NCBI RefSeq assembly: GCF_014840935.1
Contig: NZ_CP062005.1
Coordinates: 2,728,001-2,792,000, forward strand
DNA: 64,000 nt
Origin: Halomonas sp. YLGW01
GTDB taxonomy: Bacteria > Pseudomonadota > Gammaproteobacteria > Pseudomonadales > Halomonadaceae
Reading direction: 5' to 3'
Shown here: positions 44,429 through 55,568 of the stretch, piece by piece
Numbering within the stretch: the first letter of the stretch is position 1
How the letters are laid out: each line of letters begins with the position of its first letter
Made by a program: the position numbers and the translations under genes
Notes under the pieces: generated by a model
What the model was told of the DNA's origin: nothing
Database searches by the model: none
What the model saw: the letters and a program-made list of their open reading frames with translations, nothing else

Positions 44429-44460
44429 GATAGCTGCGAGATAGCTGCGAGATAGCTGCG
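44429..44460. promoter_or_regulatory. Three 11-bp direct repeats upstream of the dgc operon
   Basis: GATAGCTGCGA at 44429 and 44440 and GATAGCTGCG at 44451 form an exact tandem array with a period of one DNA turn, 127-158 bases upstream of the first gene of the dgc operon. Spacing in helical phase is what a cooperative activator would need. GbdR is the natural candidate, without sequence proof. Confidence 0.5.
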
Positions 44461-44477
44461 CCCGACCGGGGAGAAGA

Positions 44478-44495
44478 GAGCGCCTAGAGGCGCTC
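44478..44495 (-). terminator. Terminator overlapping the mtgA stop codon
   Basis: GAGCGCC, a four-base loop and GGCGCTC form a 7-bp stem that contains the mtgA stop codon. On the minus strand it is followed by TCTTCTCCCC, a pyrimidine tail. Confidence 0.5.
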
Positions 44496-45185
44496 GAGGT
44501 AGGCCACGCCGCCGAGGTTTTGCATCTGCTGACGAATCCAGTGGCTGCGGCGCTCGATATAGGGGCCCGGGCGCGAGGCGCTCCATTCGCGGGGGTTGGG
44601 CAGGATCGCCGCCAGGCGGCTGGCCTGATGGGCATCCAGGCGAGCGGCGCTGACCCCGAAGTAGTGCTGGGCGGCAGCCTCGAGGCCGAACACACCGCGG
44701 TCCCACTCGACAATGTTGAGGTAGACCTCGAGGATCCGCTCCTTGGGCCACAACCCCTCGATGAGCAGGGTAAACCAGGCCTCGAGCCCCTTGCGCAGCC
44801 AGTTACGGCCGGTCCACAGGAAGAGGTTCTTGGCGGTCTGCTGGCTGATGGTGCTGGCCCCGCGCAGGCCCCCGCCGTTGCGGCTCGATTCGATGGCGCG
44901 GCGAATCTGCTCGAGATCGAAGCCATGATGCTCGGGGAAGCGCTGATCCTCGGCGGCGATCACCGCGACCTTGGCGTGTCCAGACAACTCTGCCCAGGGG
45001 CGCCAGCGCTGGTCGATATCAATCGGCTCACCGCTGATCCAGGACTCGAGCTTGCGCTCGACCATCACCATCGAGCCGAACACCGGCACTGCCCGGAACA
45101 GCACCACCACCAGGAGCGAGACGGCCACGAAGCCCCCCACCGCCCACAGCAGTCCTCGCAGTAGCTTGCCTCGCCAATCGCTCAT
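44484..45185 (-). CDS. mtgA: Monofunctional peptidoglycan glycosyltransferase MtgA
   Basis: A 233-residue GT51 enzyme anchored by one N-terminal helix (about 10-32), polymerising lipid II in the periplasm. Motifs are AAEDQRFPEHHGFD (catalytic Glu), GASTISQQTAKNLFLW, RKGLEAWFTLLIE and ILEVYLNIVEWDRGVFGLEAAAQHYF. ATG at 45185 has GAGG close upstream. An in-frame ATG at 45236 is less likely because it adds a hydrophilic stretch before the anchor. It is unrelated to the neighbouring betaine genes. Confidence 0.92.
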   Translation of the reverse strand: MSDWRGKLLRGLLWAVGGFVAVSLLVVVLFRAVPVFGSMVMVERKLESWISGEPIDIDQRWRPWAELSGHAKVAVIAAEDQRFPEHHGFDLEQIRRAIESSRNGGGLRGASTISQQTAKNLFLWTGRNWLRKGLEAWFTLLIEGLWPKERILEVYLNIVEWDRGVFGLEAAAQHYFGVSAARLDAHQASRLAAILPNPREWSASRPGPYIERRSHWIRQQMQNLGGVAYLERL

Positions 45186-45334
45186 TTCGGCCTCGGGACT
45201 CTCATCGGGCCGGCAGTATAACAAGGCCATCGGCAAATGCCGCGTCTCGAGGGCCCGGCAATCGAGCGGACAATGGAGAAGACAGGGTCAGCGCCCGGTC
45301 ATGCGTTCCAGACCATGACTCAGAGCGCATGACC

Positions 45335-45351
45335 TAAGGCGCAAGGCCTTA
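45335..45351 (-). terminator. Weak hairpin after gbdR
   Basis: TAAGGC, a GCAAG loop and GCCTTA form a 6-bp stem 11 bases past the gbdR stop on the minus strand. It has no T-run. A processing or terminator role is only possible. Confidence 0.3.
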
Positions 45352-45361
45352 AGTTCAGGGC

Positions 45362-46534
45362 CTAGAGCGGCACGCTGGCATAGGTCGGCTCCCCCTGGGC
45401 CTGAGTCAGCGCCAGCACCGCACTGGAGACGGGTTCTTGGGCAAGCGTGGCGTCAGGAAGCGGCGCCGAGGGCCCCTCGGGCTGCGCGGTGACGGCCTGG
45501 CGCGCCTGCCGGCTGCCGATCCCCAGCCGTTCGTCCCGGGGAGGCAAACCGAAGTACTCCCGATAGCACTTGGAGAAATGTGGCGTGGAGACGAAGCCAC
45601 AGGCCGAGGCCACCTCGATGATCGACATCGCGGTCTGCTTGAGCAGCTGTCGGGCCCTTGTCAGTCGCAGCTTGAGGTAATAGCGGGACGGCGAGCAGTG
45701 CAGGTACTTCTGGAACAGCCGCTCGAGCTGGCGCCGCGAGACATCCACGTAGCTGGCCAGCTCGTCTAGGGCGATGGGCTCCTCGAGGTTGGCCTCCATC
45801 AGCGCCACGATTTCCAGAAGCTTCGGCTGGGTGGTGCCCAGCACGTGCTTGAGCGGCACCCGCTGCAGGTCCTGGTCGCTGCGTGCCCGATCGTAGATGA
45901 ACATCTCCGAGATGCCCGCCGAGAGCTCACGACCATGATCCATGGCGATCAGGTGCAGCATCATGTCCAGCGGCGCCGTACCACCCGAGGAGGTGGCCCG
46001 ATCGCGATCGATGGAGAACAACCGGGTACTCAGGGCGACTCGCGGATAGGACTCCTGCAAGGCGGCCATGCACTCCCAGTGGGTGCTGGTCTCATAGCCA
46101 TCGAGCAGGCCTGCCTTGGCCAGCGCCCAGCTTCCCGTGCAGACCGCGCCGAGCCGACGCGACTGCCGGGCCTGGCCCTGCAACCAGCCGATGTGCTCGC
46201 GCTTCACGGTCCGCTGCGGCCCTACGCCACCGCAGACAATCACGGTATCCAGGCTCAGCGGCGTCTGAAGGCCGGCATCCGGCATGACGCGCAGGCCGTC
46301 GCTGGCCAGGACCTGTTCCCCGTCGTGGCTCAGCGTGAACCAGCGATAGAGCTCGCGACCCGACAGCTGGTTGGCCATGCGCAGCGGCTCGATCACCGAG
46401 GCCAGTGACATCAGGGTGAAGTGCTCGAGCAGCAGGAAGCCGAAGGTCTGGGTCGGCCGGGGCCGAGTCTGGCCGGATTGAGACGACAAGGGCGTGGCGA
46501 GGGTCGGTCGCGGTGTCCGGGGAGCGATGGTCAT
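45362..46534 (-). CDS. gbdR: GlxA/AraC-type activator of betaine catabolism (GbdR)
   Basis: A 390-residue regulator: N-terminal DJ-1/PfpI-like ligand domain (about 30-200; FGFLLLEHFTLMSLASVIEPLRMAN, GAVCTGSWALAKAGLLDG) and C-terminal AraC helix-turn-helix pair (about 250-350; EPIALDELASYVDVSRRQLERLFQKYL; GFVSTPHFSKCYREYFG). In Pseudomonas, GbdR binds betaine or dimethylglycine and activates gbcA, gbcB and dgc genes. The similarity and the flanking genes make the same role very likely. GGAG lies 8 bases before the ATG. The C-terminal 50 residues are low complexity. Confidence 0.88.
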   Translation of the reverse strand: MTIAPRTPRPTLATPLSSQSGQTRPRPTQTFGFLLLEHFTLMSLASVIEPLRMANQLSGRELYRWFTLSHDGEQVLASDGLRVMPDAGLQTPLSLDTVIVCGGVGPQRTVKREHIGWLQGQARQSRRLGAVCTGSWALAKAGLLDGYETSTHWECMAALQESYPRVALSTRLFSIDRDRATSSGGTAPLDMMLHLIAMDHGRELSAGISEMFIYDRARSDQDLQRVPLKHVLGTTQPKLLEIVALMEANLEEPIALDELASYVDVSRRQLERLFQKYLHCSPSRYYLKLRLTRARQLLKQTAMSIIEVASACGFVSTPHFSKCYREYFGLPPRDERLGIGSRQARQAVTAQPEGPSAPLPDATLAQEPVSSAVLALTQAQGEPTYASVPL

Positions 46535-47004
46535 GGTCGGTACTCCAGCACGATGAGGCTACAAGGATCGGGCCGATCCTCAGGTATTGTGATTGTTGTG
46601 GTGGTGATGTGGTGGTGAGCGACACGGGGTGGCGCCATCGGCTGGACAGTGCACGGTGTCGTGATCGACATCCTGAACGCGACACCTGGCGGAAAATGGC
46701 CGCCACGGCCGGTCGCGCTAACGCGGACATACGTTAAAGCTAATCGCCATGGCGCGATCTGGCATGAAGAATTTGGCTATCGATCGCCGGGATTCGGTGG
46801 ACTGACACAATGGCGCTCGCAGCGCGGGGGCGAACAAGAAAGAGCAGGCAGCAAAAAGCCCCTGCCGACTTCACGAGGCAGGGGCAAGGGGCTTATTTGG
46901 CAAGGACTGATTCGGAAGGCGCCTCATGGGCGAAGCACTTTCTCGCCACCCCCGGTTTACGCGCCTGGCTAGCAAGGTCCAAAGGTCCGCCAGACGCGAC
47001 GTTC
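46535..47004. other. 470-base intergenic region between fghA and gbdR
   Basis: No gene is supported. Next to gbdR the DNA has a run of GTGGTG/GATTGTTG-type repeats (about 46585-46618) and an AT-rich part near 46735-46780 that may hold the gbdR promoter. The end nearer fghA carries the terminator at 46858-46885. Confidence 0.45.
46858..46885 (-). terminator. Intrinsic terminator of the adhC-fghA operon
   Basis: GCCCCTGCC and its complement (9-bp stem, 10-base loop). On the minus strand the stem is followed by TTTTTGC, a proper T-run. It lies about 120 bases beyond the fghA stop. Confidence 0.65.
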
Positions 47005-47862
47005 TTAGCGCTTCCTGTGCAGCCGTTCGGCGTGATAGCGCAGGTGATCCTCGATGAAGGTGGCGATGAAGAAGTAGCTATGGTCATAGCCGGCATGCCG
47101 GCGCAGGGTCAGCGGGTGATCGCGCTTTTTACATGCCGCCTCCAGCCGCTCGGGCATCAGCTGCTCCTCGAGGAAGTTGTCGGCCTCGCCCTGGTCGATG
47201 AACAGTGGCTGACGCGAGGCGCCCTTGGCCACCAGCTCGCAGGCGTCGTACTGGGTCCAGGCACGGCTGTCCTCGCCCAGGTAGTGGGTGAAGGCCTTCT
47301 GTCCCCAGGGACTTTCGATCGGATTGACCACCGGCGCGAACGCCGACACTGCCGCGTACTGCCCGGGCCGGCGCAGCGCCAGCACCAGGGCCCCGTGGCC
47401 GCCCATGGAATGACCGCTGATCGACTCGCGGCCGTTGACCGGGAAGTGCTGGCGCACCACCGAAGGCAGCTCCTCGGCCACGTAGTCGTACATGCGATAG
47501 TGCTTGGCCCAGGGCTCCTGGGTCGCGTTCACGTAGAAACCGGCCCCGCTACCGAAATCGTAGCTGTCATGCTCGCCCGGCAGATCCAGCCCCCGCGGGC
47601 TGGTATCCGGGCAGACGATGGCGATCCCCAGTTCGGCGGCGAGCCGCTGGGCCCCGGCCTTCTGCATGAAGTTCTCGTCGGTGCAGGTCAGCCCCGACAG
47701 CCACCACATCAAGGGCACCCGCTCGCTCTCGGCCTGAGGGGGCAGGTAGATGGAAAAGACCATCTCGCAGTCCAGCGCCCGCGCGTGGTGCTTGTAGCGC
47801 TTGAGCCAGCCACCGAAGCTCTTGGTGGCCGATACCAGTTCCAGGGATTCGGACATGCTCAT
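47005..47862 (-). CDS. fghA: S-formylglutathione hydrolase
   Basis: A 285-residue esterase-D-type serine hydrolase that splits S-formylglutathione into formate and glutathione, the second step of formaldehyde detoxification. The nucleophile elbow is GHSMGGHGAL. Other family segments are FSIYLPPQAESERVPLMWWLSGLTCTDENFMQKAGAQ (partly) and the late Asp/His region FIDQGEADNFL and HAGYDHSYFFI. AAGGAG lies 8 bases before the ATG at 47862. It follows adhC by 17 bases. Formaldehyde is produced by gbcAB and dgcAB in this locus. Confidence 0.93.
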   Translation of the reverse strand: MSMSESLELVSATKSFGGWLKRYKHHARALDCEMVFSIYLPPQAESERVPLMWWLSGLTCTDENFMQKAGAQRLAAELGIAIVCPDTSPRGLDLPGEHDSYDFGSGAGFYVNATQEPWAKHYRMYDYVAEELPSVVRQHFPVNGRESISGHSMGGHGALVLALRRPGQYAAVSAFAPVVNPIESPWGQKAFTHYLGEDSRAWTQYDACELVAKGASRQPLFIDQGEADNFLEEQLMPERLEAACKKRDHPLTLRRHAGYDHSYFFIATFIEDHLRYHAERLHRKR

Positions 47863-47879
47863 GGATGAGTCTCCTTCGT

Positions 47880-49088
<1,209 letters not shown>

Positions 49089-49154
49089 GATAAACTGGGT
49101 GGGCCGCACAAGATTGTTGTCACTCAGCAAAGATCAGGGAGCGCCGTCTACTAC

Positions 49155-50045
49155 ATGCAACGCTGGGATCGTATCGAAGCCTTCGTCGAGGTGGTCCGCC
49201 TGGGCAGCTTTTCCGCCGCGGCGCGAGCGCTCAAGGTCTCGACCTCGCACGTCAGCCGGCTGGTCGGCCAGCTCGAGAATCAGCTCGGCACCACCCTGCT
49301 CTACCGCACCACGCGGCAACTGCACCTGACCGACGCGGGCACCCTCTACTTCGAGCATTGCCGCCACCTGTTCGACGGCTTCCAGGAAGCCGAAGCAGCG
49401 GTTCACGACTTCCACTCGCGCCCCAAGGGGGTGCTCAAGCTGACCTCCTCGACCACCTTCGGCGAGCGCTTCATCGCCCCGCTGGTCAACGACTTTCAGC
49501 GCCTTCACCCCCAGCTCGAGGTGCACCTGCACTTCACCAATCGCCGGGTCGAGCTGATCGACGAGGGCTATGACGTGGCGATTCGCATGGGCGTGCTCAA
49601 GGATTCGACGCTGATCGCGAGACGCCTGTGCGAGCGCCGCGAGTACGTGGTCGGCTCACGGGACTACTTCGCCCAGGTCTCCCGGCCGCATTCACTGGCG
49701 GAGCTGTCCACTCATGCCTGCCTGCTCGGCTCCCGAGATCAGTGGCTGTTCGAGGTCGACGGCATGCGCCGCGAGGTGCGCGTCGGCGGCCGCTGGCAGG
49801 CCAACTCGGGGCCCGCCCTGCTCGATGCCGCCCTGAAGGGGCTGGGACTCGCCCAGCTGCCGGACTACTACGTCGAGGAGCACCTGGCGAGCGGCGCGCT
49901 GGTCTCGGTGCTCGATCACTTCCGCCACCGCGACACCGCGGTGTGGGCGGTCTATCCGCGCCACCGCCACCTGTCGCCCAAGGTCCGCCAGTTCGTCGAC
50001 TACCTGGTCGCGCATATCCCCGAGGTGCTGCCGGTGCGGCGCTGA
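49155..50045 (+). CDS. LysR family regulator divergent from adhC
   Basis: A 296-residue LysR regulator: N-terminal winged helix (about 1-60; MQRWDRIEAFVEVVRLGSFS, then AAARALKVSTSHVSRLVGQLE) and a substrate-binding-like effector domain (about 90-290). ATG at 49155 begins exactly at the conserved LysR N-terminus, though the nearest AGGGAG is 13 bases away. The divergent arrangement suggests control of adhC-fghA. A formaldehyde-related inducer is only a guess. Confidence 0.85.
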   Translation: MQRWDRIEAFVEVVRLGSFSAAARALKVSTSHVSRLVGQLENQLGTTLLYRTTRQLHLTDAGTLYFEHCRHLFDGFQEAEAAVHDFHSRPKGVLKLTSSTTFGERFIAPLVNDFQRLHPQLEVHLHFTNRRVELIDEGYDVAIRMGVLKDSTLIARRLCERREYVVGSRDYFAQVSRPHSLAELSTHACLLGSRDQWLFEVDGMRREVRVGGRWQANSGPALLDAALKGLGLAQLPDYYVEEHLASGALVSVLDHFRHRDTAVWAVYPRHRHLSPKVRQFVDYLVAHIPEVLPVRR

Positions 50046-50094
50046 GCCGGGTGAAAGAAGCAGGAAACAGCGCACGGAAAAAACGCAAAAAAAA

Positions 50095-50111
50095 GGCGCC
50101 CAGCGGGCGCC
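50095..50111 (-). terminator. Intrinsic terminator of sdaA
   Basis: GGCGCCC, AGC and GGGCGCC form a 7-bp stem. On the minus strand a run of eight T residues follows directly. It lies 44 bases beyond the sdaA stop. Confidence 0.75.
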
Positions 50112-50154
50112 CAAAGGGTTGATCGACGGCGGGACTAAACCTGGCCCGCCGGCA

Positions 50155-51534
50155 TCAGCATTCGATGGCATTCACGGCCAGGCCGCCGCGGGAGGTTTCC
50201 TTGTACTTGTCCTGCATGTCGCGGCCGGTGTCGCGCATGGTGCGGATCGCCTTGTCCAGCGAGATGAAGTGCTCGCCGTCACCACGCAGGGCCATCTGGG
50301 CGGCGTTGATCGCCTTCACCGAGGCGATGGCGTTGCGCTCGATGCAGGGCACCTGCACCAGCCCCCCGACCGGGTCGCAGGTCAGGCCCAGGTTGTGTTC
50401 GAGGCCGATCTCGGCGGCATTCTCCACCTGGCCGATGCTGCCCCCCATAACCTCGGCGAGCCCGGCGGCGGCCATCGCGCAGGCCGAACCGACCTCGCCC
50501 TGACACCCCACCTCGGCGCCGGAGATCGAGGCATTCTTCTTGCACAGGATGCCCACGGCGCCGGCGGCCAGCAGGAAGTCGACCACGTCACGCTCGCAGG
50601 CATCGGGCTGGAACTTCATGTAGTAGTGAAGTACCGCCGGAATGATGCCCGCCGCACCGTTGGTGGGCGCGGTGACCATGCGTCCGCCGGCGGCGTTTTC
50701 CTCGTTGACCGCCAGGGCGAAGACGTTGACCCAGTCCATCGCCGAAAAGGTCGAGGTAATCAGGCTGTGGCTGCCCTCCATGGCCACCAGGCGACGATGC
50801 AGCGAGGCGGCGCGCCGCCTGACGTTGAGCCCACCGGGCAGCACGCCCTCCCCGGCAAGGCCGGTGTCGACGCAGTCGCGCATCGCCTGCCAGATGGACC
50901 ACAACTCGCCGCGCACCTCGGCCTCGCTGCGCCAGGCCTTCTCGTTCTCGAGCATCAGCTCGGAGATCCGCAGGCCATGCATGCGACACAGCGCCAGCAG
51001 CTCGCCGGCGGAATTGAAATCATAGGGCAGCGGCGTGGTATCGATGTCCAGGGCGTCATCACGGGCCTGCGCCTCATCAATCACGAAGCCGCCCCCCACC
51101 GAGTAATAGGTGTTCTCGTAAAGCGGCTCGGCGTGGCCCTGGGCGATCAGGCGCATGGCGTTCGGATGGTGCGGCAGGCACTCGTCGTGCAGCTGCATGT
51201 CCCGCGCCCACAGGAAGGGGATCGCCAGGCGGTTGTCGAGCAGCAGGGTATGGGATTCCAGCAGCTCCTCGATGCAGGGACCGATCAGCGACGGGTCGAT
51301 GCGATCCGGCCGCTCCCCCATCAGGCCCATGATCACCGCCCGGTCGGTACCGTGGCCGATGCCGGTGGCCGACAGCGAGCCGTAGAGACGCACCTCGATG
51401 CGCGCTACCCGCTCCAGCAGGTCCTGCGCCCGCAGTTCCTCGACGAAATCATGCGCAGCCCGCATCGGGCCCACGGTGTGGGAACTCGACGGCCCGACGC
51501 CGATCTTGAACAGGTCGAAGACGCTGATGGACAT
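50155..51534 (-). CDS. sdaA: L-serine ammonia-lyase (L-serine dehydratase), single-chain iron-sulfur type
   Basis: A 459-residue enzyme converting L-serine to pyruvate and ammonia. The N-terminal beta domain ([20 protein letters not shown]) joins the C-terminal alpha domain. The 4Fe-4S cysteines are expected in [27 protein letters not shown] and near the end. It completes betaine use: betaine to glycine, glycine plus C1 to serine (glyA not in this window), serine to pyruvate. A divergent LysR gene lies 163 bases away. The C-terminal Cys (NAIEC) is the inhibitory tail typical of this type. Confidence 0.95.
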   Translation of the reverse strand: MSISVFDLFKIGVGPSSSHTVGPMRAAHDFVEELRAQDLLERVARIEVRLYGSLSATGIGHGTDRAVIMGLMGERPDRIDPSLIGPCIEELLESHTLLLDNRLAIPFLWARDMQLHDECLPHHPNAMRLIAQGHAEPLYENTYYSVGGGFVIDEAQARDDALDIDTTPLPYDFNSAGELLALCRMHGLRISELMLENEKAWRSEAEVRGELWSIWQAMRDCVDTGLAGEGVLPGGLNVRRRAASLHRRLVAMEGSHSLITSTFSAMDWVNVFALAVNEENAAGGRMVTAPTNGAAGIIPAVLHYYMKFQPDACERDVVDFLLAAGAVGILCKKNASISGAEVGCQGEVGSACAMAAAGLAEVMGGSIGQVENAAEIGLEHNLGLTCDPVGGLVQVPCIERNAIASVKAINAAQMALRGDGEHFISLDKAIRTMRDTGRDMQDKYKETSRGGLAVNAIEC

Positions 51535-51680
51535 GGTTTACCTCATCGCTTGGGAGCATGACTCAGGTGCCCGGGGCGCCCCTGACATCAATCTAGCTAA
51601 AGGTGGCTCCCCGGCAAGCCAGAAAACCCTATAGTGGTCCGGGCAGCAGACCGATACAATCCAGAAATACTCGCCATCAC

Positions 51681-51695
51681 TTTAGAATAACTAAA
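51681..51695. promoter_or_regulatory. LysR-type inverted repeat at the lysR start
   Basis: TTTAG-AATAA-CTAAA fits the T-N11-A LysR box and ends 2 bases before the ATG of the GcvA-like gene, covering its ribosome binding region. A related sequence (CTAGCTAAAG) lies at about 51594, nearer sdaA. Together they suggest self-repression plus sdaA control. Confidence 0.45.
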
Positions 51696-51697
51696 CC

Positions 51698-52621
51698 ATG
51701 AGCCGTTCCCTCAATTCTCAGACCCACGCCTGGCTGAAGGTCTTCGCGGTCAGCGCCCGCCACCTGTCCTTCACCCGCGCCGCCGAGGAGCTACACGTCA
51801 CCACCGGCGCAGTCAGCCAGCAGATCAAGCAGCTGGAGGAGCGACTCGGCTTCAAGCTGTTCCGCCGCCTGCCGCGACGCCTCGAACTCACCGACGAAGG
51901 CCGACGGCTGGCGCTGGTGGTCGATGATGCCTACCAAGCGGTGGGCCTCGAGGTCCGACGGCTGCGCAGCGGCGTGATGAGCGGCATCCTCAGGCTACGC
52001 TCGGTGCCCTCCTTCCTCGCCAAGTGGCTGATGCCGCGACTGCCTCGCCTGCAGGCCCGCTTTCCCGATATCGAACTGCAGGTAGTCGCCGAGGACAGCA
52101 ACATCTCGCTGCGCGAGGGGGACTTCGACCTGGCACTGGATCTCAACGACGGCCAGTACCCCGGGCTTGCCATCACCCCGCTGATGGACGAGGTGATCTT
52201 CCCGGTCTGCGCGCCGAGCCTGTTGCGCGACAAGCCGCCGCTGCGGCGCCCCGAGGACCTGGCCTGGTACCCGCTGCTGCATGACGTCACCGCCTGGCGC
52301 GGCAGCAGAGACTATGCGGAATGGGAGCACTTCCTGCGCGAGATCGAGGCACCCCATGTCCACGTGCAGCGGGGCTATACTTTCAACCGCAACCAGCTGA
52401 CCATGGACGCGGCGATCGCCGGCATGGGCGTGGCCATCGCCCGCCAGACCCTGATCACCAACGAGATGCAGACCGGCGCCCTGATTGCCCCCTTCCCACA
52501 GCGGGTGGCGACCGGCAAGCGCTATGGTATCGTCCATGTGCCCGGCGCCCTGGATGATCGGCGGGTCAAGGCAGTGCATGACTGGCTGGTCGAGGAGGCC
52601 GGGCGCTCGAGGACGCGCTAG
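51698..52621 (+). CDS. LysR family regulator (GcvA-like) divergent from sdaA
   Basis: A 307-residue regulator. The N-terminus (SQTHAWLKVFAVSARHLSFTRAAEELHVTTGAVSQQIKQLE, split here only in reading) is the GcvA-type winged helix. The effector domain covers about 95-300. GcvA in E. coli responds to glycine. The divergent sdaA suggests control of serine or glycine breakdown. No Shine-Dalgarno sequence precedes the ATG. The inverted repeat at 51681-51695 is there instead. Confidence 0.87.
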   Translation: MSRSLNSQTHAWLKVFAVSARHLSFTRAAEELHVTTGAVSQQIKQLEERLGFKLFRRLPRRLELTDEGRRLALVVDDAYQAVGLEVRRLRSGVMSGILRLRSVPSFLAKWLMPRLPRLQARFPDIELQVVAEDSNISLREGDFDLALDLNDGQYPGLAITPLMDEVIFPVCAPSLLRDKPPLRRPEDLAWYPLLHDVTAWRGSRDYAEWEHFLREIEAPHVHVQRGYTFNRNQLTMDAAIAGMGVAIARQTLITNEMQTGALIAPFPQRVATGKRYGIVHVPGALDDRRVKAVHDWLVEEAGRSRTR

Positions 52622-52734
52622 CCCCCAGAGCGGCGAACAGCGGCCAATGGCCCGAGTGGTCCCGCCCAGCACCCTGCTATAAAATAGCGGAATAACGGAA
52701 TATTCTGCTCCACGCCCTTAAGGACCGGTTCTGC

Positions 52735-53379
52735 ATGCCCCCTGATACCATCGGCTTTCGCGCCACCTGCCTTCGCGCCCTGCTCTATATCCTGCTGACC
52801 GCCGCCATGGTCCAGGGGGTCTATCTGGAGGCGCTCTACCTGCCCGAGACCCGACTCTCCGAACACGGCTTCACCGAATACGCCCAGTCGGCCACCCTGG
52901 CGGCGAGCGTCGCCCTGCTGGCCTATGTGCGCCTGGGGCTGCGCCAGCTGCCGACCCTCACCCTGCTGATGCTGGCCTTCCTCGGCGCCTCGCTGGTGCG
53001 CGAACAGGATGCCCTGCTCGATGCCCATGTCTTCGATGGCGCCTGGCAGGTGCTGGTGGCCCTGATCGTGCTGCCGAGCCTGTATGTGGTGATCCGCAAC
53101 CGCCAGGCCTTCCTGACCGAATTCGAGCGTTACGCCAACAGCTTCTCGTTCGGCCTGTTCGCCGCCGGCTTCCTGGTCACCTATGTGTTCTCGCGCCTCT
53201 ATGGCCGAAGCGAGATGTGGATGACGATCCTCGGCGATGCCTATGTCCGTGACTTCAAGAACGCCGCCGAGGAAACCACCGAGCTGCTCGGCTATACGCT
53301 GCTGCTCTTCGCGGTGATCGAACTCGCCCTACTGGCCCGGCGTCGCCTGGCCACTGCCCGGTCTACCCCCTCGAGCTGA
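52735..53379 (+). CDS. Unrecognised integral membrane protein
   Basis: A 214-residue protein with about six predicted helices (near 13-33, 48-66, 70-88, 97-116, 130-152, 182-204) and a polar, acidic loop between the last two (GRSEMWMTILGDAYVRDFKNAAEETTE). I do not recognise a family. The acidic EETTE segment just before the last helix is unusual for a simple membrane protein. Upstream (52678-52705) is an AT-rich stretch that may be its promoter. A very strong terminator follows. It seems monocistronic. Confidence 0.7.
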   Translation: MPPDTIGFRATCLRALLYILLTAAMVQGVYLEALYLPETRLSEHGFTEYAQSATLAASVALLAYVRLGLRQLPTLTLLMLAFLGASLVREQDALLDAHVFDGAWQVLVALIVLPSLYVVIRNRQAFLTEFERYANSFSFGLFAAGFLVTYVFSRLYGRSEMWMTILGDAYVRDFKNAAEETTELLGYTLLLFAVIELALLARRRLATARSTPSS

Positions 53380-53410
53380 CCCTGCCTCATCCATAAGGGC
53401 CACTCACGCA

Positions 53411-53443
53411 AAAACGCCCGCAAGCCAGGCTTGCGGGCGTTTT
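53411..53443. terminator. Strong bidirectional terminator between the membrane-protein gene and rpoD
   Basis: A perfect 16-bp stem (AAAACGCCCGCAAGCC and complement) around a single unpaired base. The A-rich left end and T-rich right end provide T-runs on both strands for the convergent genes. Confidence 0.85.
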
Positions 53444-53490
53444 CATGTACAGCCGATGGTCAGCCGCCTGATCGGCGGCCGACGTAGCCC

Positions 53491-55335
<1,845 letters not shown>

Positions 55336-55568
55336 AGAAACCCTATCTCGACGAAGAAGAATGAAGCACCCGAACGATCAGGCATGAAAAAACCATAAAG
55401 CCGATCAGTATAGCGGTAAGATGGGTCAATCCGCCAGTATTGCGTTTGCGGTGCCGTTCAGGTGTGTTAGGTTGTTCGGTTGTGCTCGGGGGAGGAGCCT
55501 TGCGTTACCCCTTAGATGGTGCTGGCTCGCAACAATTCAACCCCGCCCCGAAATCGTGTCGACGCCCG

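Noticed and set aside
44429-44460. The 11-bp repeat array as a miniature CRISPR or minisatellite
   Set aside because: Units are directly adjacent with no spacers and only three copies. A regulatory array fits better.
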